Below are positions 33,655 through 41,196 of a stretch of DNA of 64,000 nucleotides, piece after piece. A model generated the notes under the pieces. It was not told the origin of the DNA, did no database searches, and saw only the letters and a list, made by a program, of their open reading frames with translations. Origin of the DNA: UBA830 sp002295635 (lineage in GTDB: Bacteria; Pseudomonadota; Alphaproteobacteria; MPNO01; UBA830); contig DBHK01000003.1 in the NCBI GenBank assembly GCA_002295635.1, positions 1 through 64,000 of the forward strand, in the 5' to 3' direction. The first letter of the stretch is position 1, and every line of letters begins with the position of its first letter. Made by a program: the position numbers and the translations under genes.

Positions 33655-34791
33655 ATGGCGCGAGATGCTCAGAAACCGCTCGATGGCACTCTCGTCGTTT
33701 CCATGGAACAGGCGGTCGCCGCGCCATACTGCTCGTCTCGTCTTGCCGAAGCGGGCGCTCGGGTTATAAAGGTCGAACGGCCTGAGGGTGATTTCGCGCG
33801 GGCGTACGACACGGTGGTGCATGGTGAAAGCGCTTATTTCGTTTGGTTGAATCGAGGTAAAGAGTCGCTTACGGCTAACATAAAGGATGAGGTTGACCGA
33901 GACCTTCTATACAGGGTGCTCGATAAATCGGATGTTTTTATCCAAAACCTCGCCCCTGGGGCTGCCGCGCGTGCGGGCTTTGATTCGGATGAGCTGCGTA
34001 AGCGTAATCCGAGGTTGATTACGGTCGATATTTCAGGATACGGCGAGGAAGGTTCTTACGCAGATATGAAAGCGTATGACCTTCTAGTGCAGGCAGAATC
34101 CGGCCTCTGCTCTATCACCGGTCTACCAGAAGGACCCGGTCGTGTGGGCGTTTCCGCGTGTGACGTTTCTTGTGGGATGTATTCCTATATGGCCGTTCTC
34201 GAAGCATTGATCGCACGGGACGCGACCGGGGTCGGTTCGTCGATAAAGACCTCGCTTTTTGCGGGTATCGCTGACTGGATGACTGTACCCTTGCTGCACT
34301 ATGATTATGGGGAAAAGATTATGCCCCGAGTAGGGCTTAACCATCCATCGATCCATCCATACGGCGCTTACGATACGCGAGGCGGTGGTCAGATCCTGAT
34401 CGCGATTCAGAATGAACGAGAATTTTCTCGACTTTGCGAGACGGTTTTGCTCGATGGTGATTTGCCGGAGGACCCGCGGTTTAAAACCAATGAGGCGCGA
34501 TGCGCTAATCGGGCAGAGTTCGACGCAATTTTAGAGAATGTTTTCAACAAAACTGAACGGAACGAACTTGTTCGTCGACTGCGCGACGCGTCAATTGCCT
34601 TCGGCGAGGTAAACGACGTCGCTGGTTTGTCCGATCACCCGGCTTTGCGCCGGGTGACCGTTGAAACGCCTAGCGGGCCCGTCGATATGGTCGCTCCACC
34701 GGCTCTGGTTGATAACGGCGTAAGGACCCTCGGAGATATACCGCCACTAGGGGCGCATACAGAGGTAATTAGGAAGGAATTTGGCCAATGA
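33655..34791 (+). CDS. CaiB/BaiF class III CoA-transferase
   Basis: The 378-residue enzyme has the class III signatures: VVSMEQAVAAPYCSSRLAEAGARVIKVERPEGDFAR at the N-terminus (FEN-like region), WLNRGKESL, and the catalytic Asp in the KAYDLLVQAESG segment, which carries the acyl-aspartyl intermediate. It moves CoA between carboxylic acids, commonly from succinyl-CoA. It begins 11 bases after the acyl-CoA dehydrogenase and its stop overlaps the next gene start (ATGA), so all three are coupled. A C4–C5 dicarboxylate such as mesaconate or itaconate is a reasonable guess, not proven. Confidence 0.93.
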   Translation: MARDAQKPLDGTLVVSMEQAVAAPYCSSRLAEAGARVIKVERPEGDFARAYDTVVHGESAYFVWLNRGKESLTANIKDEVDRDLLYRVLDKSDVFIQNLAPGAAARAGFDSDELRKRNPRLITVDISGYGEEGSYADMKAYDLLVQAESGLCSITGLPEGPGRVGVSACDVSCGMYSYMAVLEALIARDATGVGSSIKTSLFAGIADWMTVPLLHYDYGEKIMPRVGLNHPSIHPYGAYDTRGGGQILIAIQNEREFSRLCETVLLDGDLPEDPRFKTNEARCANRAEFDAILENVFNKTERNELVRRLRDASIAFGEVNDVAGLSDHPALRRVTVETPSGPVDMVAPPALVDNGVRTLGDIPPLGAHTEVIRKEFGQ

Positions 34792-35642
34792 GCGGGGAGG
34801 CGGATTTTAGCGACTCAATAGGTAAATCGGAAATTGAGTACGGTACAGCTTCCGCCTATCCCGCTAACTATTTCACACTCACCCTTGACCGAGACGACCC
34901 GCCTTTCACGAACGGCGATCCGCTACCGCCGGCCTGGCACTACTTCTATTTCCATGAGCTGGTCGCATTGGCTGCGACAGGAGAAGACGGACACCGTGCC
35001 AAGGGTGATTTTATGCCACCACTGCCATTTCCCCGGCGAATGTGGGCAGGTTCCAAGATGAGGTTCGAATCCCCCATTCGCATAGGTGAAAAGCTCAGGA
35101 AAGTAATCACCATCGCGGATATCGTGATGAAAGAGGGTAAGTCGGGTAAGATGTGTTTTGTTACCACGACCGAGGAAGTATTTGGGGAAGATGGCCGGCT
35201 GACTACCAGCGAGACCCGTACGCAGGTTTACCGCGAGCCCGCAGGGGTTAGTGTAGCCCCTCCGCATCCCCGTCCCGCGCCGGCGGTTGCTATGTGGAGC
35301 CGTACCGTTCATCCGAACTCTGTGATGCTATTCCGTTATTCAGCACTCACCATGAATAGCCACCGCATCCACTACGACAAGGATTATGTACGAGACGTCG
35401 AGGGATATCCCGGACTGCTGGTCCATGGACCGCTTACAATGACGTTTATGCTAGATCTATTCCGACGGGAGATGCCGGGCGCCACAATGACTTCACTTGA
35501 TCTGCGGGCTGTCTCACCGGTCTACGATACGATGGATTTTTCCGTTCATGGGACCCCGGGTGAGGGCGGAACCTGCCAATTGTGGGCGATGAATGGCAAT
35601 GGAGCGCTAGCGATGGTGGCGGATGCAACCTACTCAGTTTGA
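34788..35642 (+). CDS. MaoC/FAS1-like dehydratase, similar to mesaconyl-CoA hydratases
   Basis: This 284-residue double-hotdog protein has an N-terminal FAS1-like half (AWHYFYFHEL, GDFMPPLPFPRRMWAGS) and a C-terminal MaoC half. In the second half the hydratase motif is seen as SHRIHYDKDYVRDVEGYPGLLVHGPL, with its catalytic Asp/His pattern. Relatives hydrate mesaconyl-C4-CoA or similar enoyl-CoA compounds. Overlap with the CoA-transferase gene by four bases fits a single pathway. Confidence 0.88.
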   Translation: MSGEADFSDSIGKSEIEYGTASAYPANYFTLTLDRDDPPFTNGDPLPPAWHYFYFHELVALAATGEDGHRAKGDFMPPLPFPRRMWAGSKMRFESPIRIGEKLRKVITIADIVMKEGKSGKMCFVTTTEEVFGEDGRLTTSETRTQVYREPAGVSVAPPHPRPAPAVAMWSRTVHPNSVMLFRYSALTMNSHRIHYDKDYVRDVEGYPGLLVHGPLTMTFMLDLFRREMPGATMTSLDLRAVSPVYDTMDFSVHGTPGEGGTCQLWAMNGNGALAMVADATYSV

Positions 35643-36073
35643 AAAACAACCGGCGACTAGTCCTTATTTTGTCGGTGTCTCTTCAGTGTGGACGGGGGGC
35701 AAGCTCATTCCCACGATGTTATGATGACCACTGACTTTCCCGGTTAAATAGTTTGGCCAATTTTCGCAAATGACAAGTGATTTCGTTGCCGAATCTGTAG
35801 GGCGGATAGGGGAATTTTTGTATCATTTGATACTTTCTCACAACAGATCACACTCTTTAATGCCAAGTTAAGAATCCGGGATTACCACGCCCCGGAAATA
35901 TTAATAGCTTCCTGTGCCAAAGCACATGGTCAACACTGATAAGGCTCGACTGGTTAGCAAAAGCAAAATCATATCGTTCAACGGGCCATAAGTTTTGATC
36001 GTAAGACACGGGTTGGTATGGTATCGGTTGGCTATGCTGAGGTCATGGATTTGCCACGGGACGATGCCCTACG
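35643..36073 (+). other. Intergenic region without a recognised gene
   Basis: This 431-base stretch lies between the hydratase gene and the convergent amidohydrolase gene. I see no convincing reading frame or RNA. Its only notable item is the perfect inverted repeat described separately at 35820–35833, followed by AT-rich sequence. Confidence 0.5.
35820..35833. promoter_or_regulatory. Perfect short inverted repeat, possible operator
   Basis: The sequence GTATCATTTGATAC is a perfect palindrome with six-base arms and a two-base centre. It is flanked by TTTT and TTTC. Such sites bind dimeric repressors of GntR or TetR type. No regulator gene is adjacent and the nearby genes point towards it, so the assignment is weak. 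Confidence 0.25.
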
Positions 36074-36970
36074 TCACTCTGCTGCGAGATCTGGTGCCAT
36101 CAACTGAGCTAGCGCGGCGATCACGTTGGTCATCTGTGCAGCGATTCTGTCAAACCCGGCATTCTTCTCGATTCGAATTTCATCCATATAGAGAGCGCGG
36201 TTAATCTCGATCTGAACCGAGTGGACATTATCTTGCGGTTGCCCGTAATGTCGGGTGGTGAACCCACCAGCAAATGGCTTGTTTCGAGCGACATAATAGC
36301 CGAAGCTCGAGATACTGCGTTCAATCGTGTCAGTGATATACGGAGCGCAGCTGCTGCCGAAGCAGTCGCCAACTACGAAATCAGCCCGCCCACGACCAAC
36401 GTCGGGATCCAGTGGACCGCCAATCGAGGGCATCGAATGGCAGTCCACGACGACACAGTAGCCAAATTTGTCACGAGTTTCGTGGATTAGTGCTTCAAGC
36501 GCCTGATGATAGGGTCGATAATAGGCATCGATTCGAGCTACTGCTTCCTTAAATGTGAGTTTGCCTGGGTAAATGTCTAGCCCACTCGAAACTACCCGTG
36601 CGATAGTGCCGAGACCGGCGGCGACCCTACTAGAATCCGTATTGACATAATCAGGTAGAGGGTCGGAAAACATCTTTTGGTCGAGTTCGAAAGGTTCTCG
36701 GTTAGCGTCGATGAATGCGCGTGGAAAGGTGGCCCGAAGAAGCGGAGCGCCGAGGTTTGGGCCGGCGGCGAACAGATCGTCAACAAACCCGTCCTCAGAG
36801 CGTCGCAGCGAAACAGGATCCAGCCGAGCTCCCGCCACAAAATCAGTCGGATACATGCGCCCACTGTGTGGTGACGCAAGGACCAAGGGTACCGTTTGTG
36901 AGGTTGGATGAAGGATTTCGAAAGGAGGTACATACGCCAGATTTTCTGGCGTGGAATCTTTAACTGACAT
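36074..36970 (-). CDS. N-formylglutamate amidohydrolase family protein
   Basis: This 298-residue protein has the metal-dependent amidohydrolase blocks: LASPHSGRMYP near the N-terminus (metal His), RRSEDGFVDDLF, PRAFIDANREPFELD, and VVDCHSMPS in the middle. A GGFTTRHYG segment and VQIEINRALYMDE close the active site. The family hydrolyses N-formylglutamate (histidine degradation) or related amides. No hut genes are adjacent, so the natural substrate is uncertain. Confidence 0.9.
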   Translation of the reverse strand: MSVKDSTPENLAYVPPFEILHPTSQTVPLVLASPHSGRMYPTDFVAGARLDPVSLRRSEDGFVDDLFAAGPNLGAPLLRATFPRAFIDANREPFELDQKMFSDPLPDYVNTDSSRVAAGLGTIARVVSSGLDIYPGKLTFKEAVARIDAYYRPYHQALEALIHETRDKFGYCVVVDCHSMPSIGGPLDPDVGRGRADFVVGDCFGSSCAPYITDTIERSISSFGYYVARNKPFAGGFTTRHYGQPQDNVHSVQIEINRALYMDEIRIEKNAGFDRIAAQMTNVIAALAQLMAPDLAAE

Positions 36971-37405
36971 ACCACTGACTTAGACTAAAATATGTGTATT
37001 GTCATCCACACATTCTCGAGTACCTCAGTAGTTGTTTAAATGTATGACTCTAGTGGTTGTTCAAGCGCTTTTCAAAAATACACGCTATACCGTGCGCAGA
37101 ATCTTTCGAGATGTTGGGAGTTCCCGAGGGGAGGGAAATGAACAATGGTTGCAGCCTCAGGGCCGGGTCTTGAAATCCAAAGTATTCGATTCGGGGCCCC
37201 CGGATCGATCTCGGCTGTGTGTCTAGGACACCCACTTCTAATCACTCTCTCCGAAGTCCGCGAGAGTGATGCTGATCGACAGTTCGGGCCCGTGCTAGGC
37301 TGTGTGTTCCGGCCCGAGGGAGGAAGAAACCTTATATTTCCATACTATTACCTGGACCGCACTTGCTATCTGGACCAGGAAACGATAAACCGAAAATCAA
37401 GGATC
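36971..37405 (+). other. Intergenic region upstream of tRNA-Val with two strong stem-loops
   Basis: No convincing reading frame is seen. ATCACTCTC at 37241–37249 pairs perfectly with GAGAGTGAT at 37262–37270. TCGGGCC at 37284–37290 pairs with GGCCCGA at 37311–37317. The two hairpins are side by side and could be part of a small RNA; no T run follows. A shorter GTGTC/GGACAC hairpin lies just before them. Confidence 0.4.
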
Positions 37406-37480
37406 GGGCGCGTAGCTCAGCGGGAGAGCACTACGTTGACATCGTAGGGGTCGCTGGTTCAATCCCAGCCGTGCCCACCA
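37406..37480 (+). tRNA. tRNA-Val (anticodon GAC)
   Basis: The gene is a complete 75-base cloverleaf. The acceptor GGGCGCG pairs with CGTGCCC (one G·T pair). The D-arm is GCTCAGCGGGAGAGC. The anticodon stem CTACG/CGTAG encloses loop TTGACAT, giving anticodon GAC. The T-arm is CTGGTTCAATCCCAG. Discriminator A and an encoded CCA follow, then a run of six T residues. It appears to have served as the attachment site for an integrated element, since integrase remnants follow. Confidence 0.95.
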
Positions 37481-37591
37481 TTTTTTCTGAGGAAGAACAA
37501 TGCCTTAACAGCACTGTCTTCCCAGACCCCGCCTTCCAAATCACTATTACCGCATTGTGCGGCTCCAATTTGGCTCCGCTTGGAGACGAAG

Positions 37592-37714
37592 ATGGCAGCT
37601 ATTGGCCTGCATAGGGGGAAGTATCAGGTGAGGATCAGGAGGGTAGGTAGTCCTTCCATCTCCAGAACCTTTTCCAGAAAGAAGGATGCCGAAGCTTGGG
37701 TAGAGGTGAGGTAG
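37592..37714 (+). pseudogene. N-terminal fragment of a tyrosine recombinase (integrase)
   Basis: Forty codons beginning at the ATG at 37592 read as the arm-type DNA-binding N-terminus of a phage/island integrase. The signs are HRGKYQVRIRRVGSPSISRTF followed by SRKKDAEAW, with the typical K-W/Y-QVR-RR strand pattern and the DAEAW helix start. A stop codon follows directly. It points away from tRNA-Val, the usual orientation at a tRNA attachment site. The catalytic part lies about 1 kb away (38726–38893), separated by two intact genes on the other strand. Confidence 0.75.
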
Positions 37715-37844
37715 GCTAGATGACACCAATGGCCGGGATATGGGAGATACTGGAGATCATCATTGGTCTGCTGTGAAGCGCCGCTGTCTTACACCTGATC
37801 AACACCCTTTGTATTGTTGACGGACACATTCACGGGCGGAATCA

Positions 37845-38474
37845 TCAGCATGGGAAAGGGTAAGTAATAGTACCCTTTTTGTATTTCTTCCTCGCTTCGA
37901 AGCAAGTTACCCTGTTCGGTCCGTCTGCCCAATACAAGTGCGGGTTTATTCCCTTTTTCCCATCTTCCAGAAAATACGAATGTCCCCAAGAATATCCTTT
38001 ATTTGAGCGATCTCGGTATTTTTGACCTATTTGAAAATGAAGATGGCGCACTCCCCAAATGCATTCGAAATCATACTGATTGTCGCCTAAACGGGCGATA
38101 ATTTGACCACGCTGTACTACATCACCCTCGGCCACTAACATTTCACCAACGTGACCGTAGAGCGCTATAATTTTTTTGCCATCTATCCCATCGCCATGAT
38201 CCACCGCTATTGTTGGACCCCAACACTGTTCTACTGTTGCTTCTAAAACGATACCATCGGCAACCGCTAAAATCTCCTGACCCTCGACTCCCGTTATGTC
38301 TATCCCCTGATGAGGGTTTTCTCGGTACCCACCATTAATGCCGATATCACTGCCAAACCCTGAGTCGATTTTTGGCGCTCCTGGTGGATATATCGCATCA
38401 TCACTCCAACCCATCCCAGTGCTTCCAAGAAGCACGGCAAGTGTAAGACAGATGGTGGCGGTCAGGTTTCTCAT
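37845..38474 (-). CDS. Secreted M23-family (LytM-type) metallopeptidase
   Basis: The protein has 209 residues with an N-terminal signal peptide (cleavage near GWSDD). Zinc-ligand motifs of M23 peptidases are present: HQGIDITG (H-x3-D) and VRHLHFQIG (H-x-H), with a beta-sheet core between. It lacks the coiled-coil of EnvC/NlpD and the extra domains of lysostaphin-like enzymes. It also has several cysteines (at least five), unusual for M23 proteins and perhaps disulfide-forming. Expected role: cleavage of peptidoglycan peptide bridges in the periplasm or outside. It sits between two integrase fragments, so it is likely island cargo. Confidence 0.87.
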   Translation of the reverse strand: MRNLTATICLTLAVLLGSTGMGWSDDAIYPPGAPKIDSGFGSDIGINGGYRENPHQGIDITGVEGQEILAVADGIVLEATVEQCWGPTIAVDHGDGIDGKKIIALYGHVGEMLVAEGDVVQRGQIIARLGDNQYDFECIWGVRHLHFQIGQKYRDRSNKGYSWGHSYFLEDGKKGINPHLYWADGPNRVTCFEARKKYKKGTITYPFPC

Positions 38475-38534
38475 ATTGAAATTCTGACAGAGAACATTCG
38501 GAATGGGTATAGAGAATGGGGTGTGGGTGGAGTT

Positions 38535-38735
38535 CTATTCGTTACCGTCACTTACGGTCAGAGAAGTGATTTCTCCGTCATAGACCTCATAAGATAACTT
38601 GTTCGGATTACAGCATACGACGCAGTCATAAATTTCTGTGTTGTGTCCCGTGAAACCCTCTTGGATCTCTGCATAAATCTCAAATTCTTCAAAGCAGAAA
38701 TGACATGTAATTTGGTGCTCTAAATTCCCTGTCAC
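38535..38735 (-). CDS. CPXCG-motif cysteine-rich small protein
   Basis: This 66-residue protein starts at a GTG with AAGGG six bases upstream. It contains CHFC near the N-terminus and DCVVCCNP in the middle, i.e. the two knuckles of the CPXCG cysteine-rich family, here with His-Phe in the first knuckle. Probably binds zinc. Function unknown for the family. The start overlaps the beginning of the integrase catalytic fragment on the other strand. Confidence 0.7.
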   Translation of the reverse strand: MTGNLEHQITCHFCFEEFEIYAEIQEGFTGHNTEIYDCVVCCNPNKLSYEVYDGEITSLTVSDGNE

Positions 38736-38893
38736 TCAACACCCTTGAAACTGCCATGAGACGGGGTGATCTACTTGGCATTGAATGGTCAGACGTGAAT
38801 TCAGATAAAAGGACAGTTCATCTGGAAAACACCAAGAACGGATCACCAAGAACAGTACCTCTCAGTAGAAGGGCATTGGAGATACTCAACAGC
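38726..38893 (+). pseudogene. Catalytic-domain fragment of a tyrosine recombinase
   Basis: An open frame reads SLNTLETAMRRGDLLGIEW, then HLENTKNGSPRTVPLSRRALEIL. This is the first part of the tyrosine-recombinase catalytic domain: the AMRRGD segment contains the first catalytic Arg, and TKNG…R.VPL contains the conserved Lys hairpin. The HxxR and Tyr motifs are missing; after about 38893 the frame enters unrelated sequence. Together with 37592–37714 it shows a broken integrase gene. Confidence 0.8.
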
Positions 38894-39122
38894 AGCTACA
38901 GCTTTTCTTTCTCTCAGCCTTCGCCGTTTTTACGATCTTTTTTTCAATCTTAAACCGTTTAACCTGAGCCGCCTTTGCAGCTGCCGCTAATTCTGATTTT
39001 TGTAGTTTATGTTCAAAATACGAGTACAAAGACGCAAACCCGAGTTTTGCAGCCCTCTTTTCCTCATAGGCACGTCGCCCCTTGAGGTTTTCTATTTTCT
39101 GCAAGATTTGTTGATTTTCCAT
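38886..39122 (-). CDS. Small Lys/Ala-rich protein of unknown function
   Basis: The protein has 78 residues. The N-terminal part (MENQQILQKIENLKGRRAY) and the central AAAAKAAQVKRFKIEKK stretch suggest long charged helices; it ends in SCSCC, a Cys cluster. No family is recognised. No strong ribosome site is seen. Its 3' end touches the break point of the integrase fragment. Confidence 0.45.
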   Translation of the reverse strand: MENQQILQKIENLKGRRAYEEKRAAKLGFASLYSYFEHKLQKSELAAAAKAAQVKRFKIEKKIVKTAKAERKKSCSCC

Positions 39123-39236
39123 ACATCAGGATAGGCGGACTGAATAGAGAAAATCAACCCCAAGCACTTCACCCCACAAGCTGAGAGAGATTTTTCCAAT
39201 TTTCATATACGCTAACGACCCTGTAAACTCACAATC

Positions 39237-40067
39237 ATGAGAACTTTGGCTGCAATAATCGGCCTGATCATTGCCCTGTGTATAAAAACTAGCCATACGC
39301 AAACTTTGTTTCTGGAGGCTAATGGCTCACAAGATGCATATACTTTGATAAATGATAAGCTTGTCGAGTTTGACGGTAATGCATTTGAGACATCGGATTG
39401 CAGCCATAAAGACTTTGGGCCCCACATAACCCAAATCTATGATCAAATTCTTCGAAAACATGTATTTCGGTTTCATATACACAGGGACGAAGATACCGAT
39501 AGGTGTGTGAAATTTAACCGACAAAGGACAGAAATAAAAGTATATGCCAAGTCACCAAATTGGATGAAGGCGACAGACAAAAGTAGCTTTAGCTACAAAT
39601 GGAAATTTAAGGTTGATCAGAATTTCCAACCATCCAAAAACTTTACCCACTTTTTTCAACTCAAGAGTGTGGGCGGCTCCTATATGATGCCGTTGCTCAC
39701 ATTGACCGGTCGGAAGGGGCTAAGAGGGCAACCAGACAAACTTGAACTTCGTCACGCCTCTCATGGTAAGGCTAGCAAAATAAAGGTAACAGAGTTACAG
39801 CCATTTTTAGGAAAATGGTTGCAGGTAAATGTAGATGCAATTTTTGGTTCTGAGGGGAGATTAGTAATTAAAATTATTTCTATGAACGATAATCATCCCT
39901 TGATGCATTATGAAAATAGTTCGTTAAATATGTGGAAAGAGGATGCCGATTTTATACGACCAAAGTGGGGCATTTACCGAAGCTTAAATGATAAACAATC
40001 GTTGAGGGATGAGATTATTGATTTTGCCGACATTCAAATCAGGGCCAAATCGACAACGAGGGACTAA
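39237..40067 (+). CDS. Secreted polysaccharide-lyase-like (jelly-roll) protein
   Basis: The protein has 276 residues with a short signal peptide (cleavage near SHTQT). The beta-rich body has RQRTEIKVYAKSP, FTHFFQLKSVGG, MPLLTLTGRKG, LELRH, LQPFLGKWLQV and RPKWGIYRSL segments, a pattern I associate with jelly-roll polysaccharide lyases of the heparin-lyase/alginate-lyase type. Catalytic residues cannot be assigned with certainty. The gene is clearly more AT-rich than its surroundings, so it was probably acquired with the tRNA-Val island. It might degrade an extracellular uronic-acid polysaccharide. Confidence 0.6.
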   Translation: MRTLAAIIGLIIALCIKTSHTQTLFLEANGSQDAYTLINDKLVEFDGNAFETSDCSHKDFGPHITQIYDQILRKHVFRFHIHRDEDTDRCVKFNRQRTEIKVYAKSPNWMKATDKSSFSYKWKFKVDQNFQPSKNFTHFFQLKSVGGSYMMPLLTLTGRKGLRGQPDKLELRHASHGKASKIKVTELQPFLGKWLQVNVDAIFGSEGRLVIKIISMNDNHPLMHYENSSLNMWKEDADFIRPKWGIYRSLNDKQSLRDEIIDFADIQIRAKSTTRD

Positions 40068-40101
40068 AACCATCGGGCGGAAATCTCCGAGGTATGAGGC
40101 A

Positions 40102-40305
40102 ATGGATGAGTTCCGTGGGACCTATAATGACCGCAGAGACCAGGAGAATGAAAAAACTATAGGCCGCCTTAATAACTGGGTCCGACTTAAGCTCTCTTTT
40201 AGACCAAGCGGACCAAGCCAATTATCATTATTGGGTACATTTGGAGGTCTTGTATCTGAAGGTCGTTGTTCACTAGAAGACATTTACAGTGGCACTTCAG
40301 ATTAA
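40102..40305 (+). CDS. Doubtful small open frame, unknown
   Basis: A 67-codon frame from the ATG at 40102 has GAGG nine bases upstream and lies 34 bases after the lyase-like gene. The product starts MDEFRGTYNDRRDQENEKT and has no recognised domain. It may be a real small protein of the island or chance. Confidence 0.3.
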   Translation: MDEFRGTYNDRRDQENEKTIGRLNNWVRLKLSFRPSGPSQLSLLGTFGGLVSEGRCSLEDIYSGTSD

Positions 40306-40679
40306 CCCCTTTCAGAAGATGGGCGAGTAAGACGACGATAAGAATGAAAGAGGAATAAGAAGAATATAACTCTGCAGGGTACACGATATTACATTATAGA
40401 ACTGTTTTTGGGACATAGATATTATCACTATTTACAGCCCCTTAATGTTTTAATGCGCTGCACAGTACCGCATCACGATTAACCCCGTTTATACATCATC
40501 ATCATTAGGCCTATTCAGGATGACTCAGAGGGCTGCCATAAAAGTCATACATTGGGGTCCAGTACAGAGCCTTTACCGGAGATCTAACCAACAGAGATGC
40601 GAATCTGGAGTCCTCTGAGTCCGTTCTAGCTATGGTCTAAGGCGTGAAACCCAGCGCTTACTCAGGGGGATGGAAAAGA
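40306..40679 (+). other. Intergenic stretch at the island's right side
   Basis: These 374 bases hold no credible gene, tRNA or repeat. I looked here for a copy of the 3' end of tRNA-Val (an attR site) and did not find one. Confidence 0.5.
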
Positions 40680-41033
40680 TCAGATGGCAGTTGGATACCC
40701 GTTATAAGGCCAGCCACCCTGTGCAAATAGCCCTTTCACTTCGTCAGCAACGTATCCCGGCATTTCAATGCCGGTGATCTCCTGCATTTCCAGTAGCGTG
40801 GGTATGTATTCTGGCTGAGTGAATTTATTCATATGCGCCATGAAAGATTTGCCATCCGCATATTTTTCAATGATCAAAACCTCTCTGCTCTCTTCATTTA
40901 TGAAAAAATCATAAAGGAGCGTTCCCGGCTCATCGGTGGTTGCATCTTTCATTTTCTTTGCTTGGGTCTTGAACGCATCAAGATCATCTGTGGTGATCCT
41001 AGCCCTAACCAAGTTGTATAACTCTGAAGTCAT
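40680..41033 (-). CDS. Antibiotic-biosynthesis-monooxygenase (YgiN-like) domain protein
   Basis: The protein has 117 residues with the ABM dimeric ferredoxin-like fold: YNLVRARITTDDLDAFKTQAKKM, DEPGTLLYDFF, EVLIIEKYADGKSFMAHM. Members are cofactor-free monooxygenases or accessory proteins. A GGGTGG-type ribosome site precedes the ATG. It is the first gene right of the tRNA-Val island and may belong with the aldehyde dehydrogenase gene 160 bases upstream on the same strand. Confidence 0.75.
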   Translation of the reverse strand: MTSELYNLVRARITTDDLDAFKTQAKKMKDATTDEPGTLLYDFFINEESREVLIIEKYADGKSFMAHMNKFTQPEYIPTLLEMQEITGIEMPGYVADEVKGLFAQGGWPYNGYPTAI

Positions 41034-41196
41034 TAGCCACCCTATTTCACTATAAGTTCAAACTATGCATAACGTACCATAACGATCGTAGAAAAAATGA
41101 TCAGACGGTGATCTTCTCAAGAGATTATAGGGTCTACCAGCCTTGTACCTCATGCTGTTTCACACAGTAGCCCAGTCGTGAGAGCAACCATTAACC

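Noticed and set aside
35995..36204. Forward open frame at the end of the amidohydrolase gene
   Set aside because: It mostly overlaps the real minus-strand gene and has no family signature.
40306..40679. attR copy of the tRNA-Val 3' end to close the island
   Set aside because: I looked for the CCAGCCGTGCCCACCA end in the region right of the island and did not see it.
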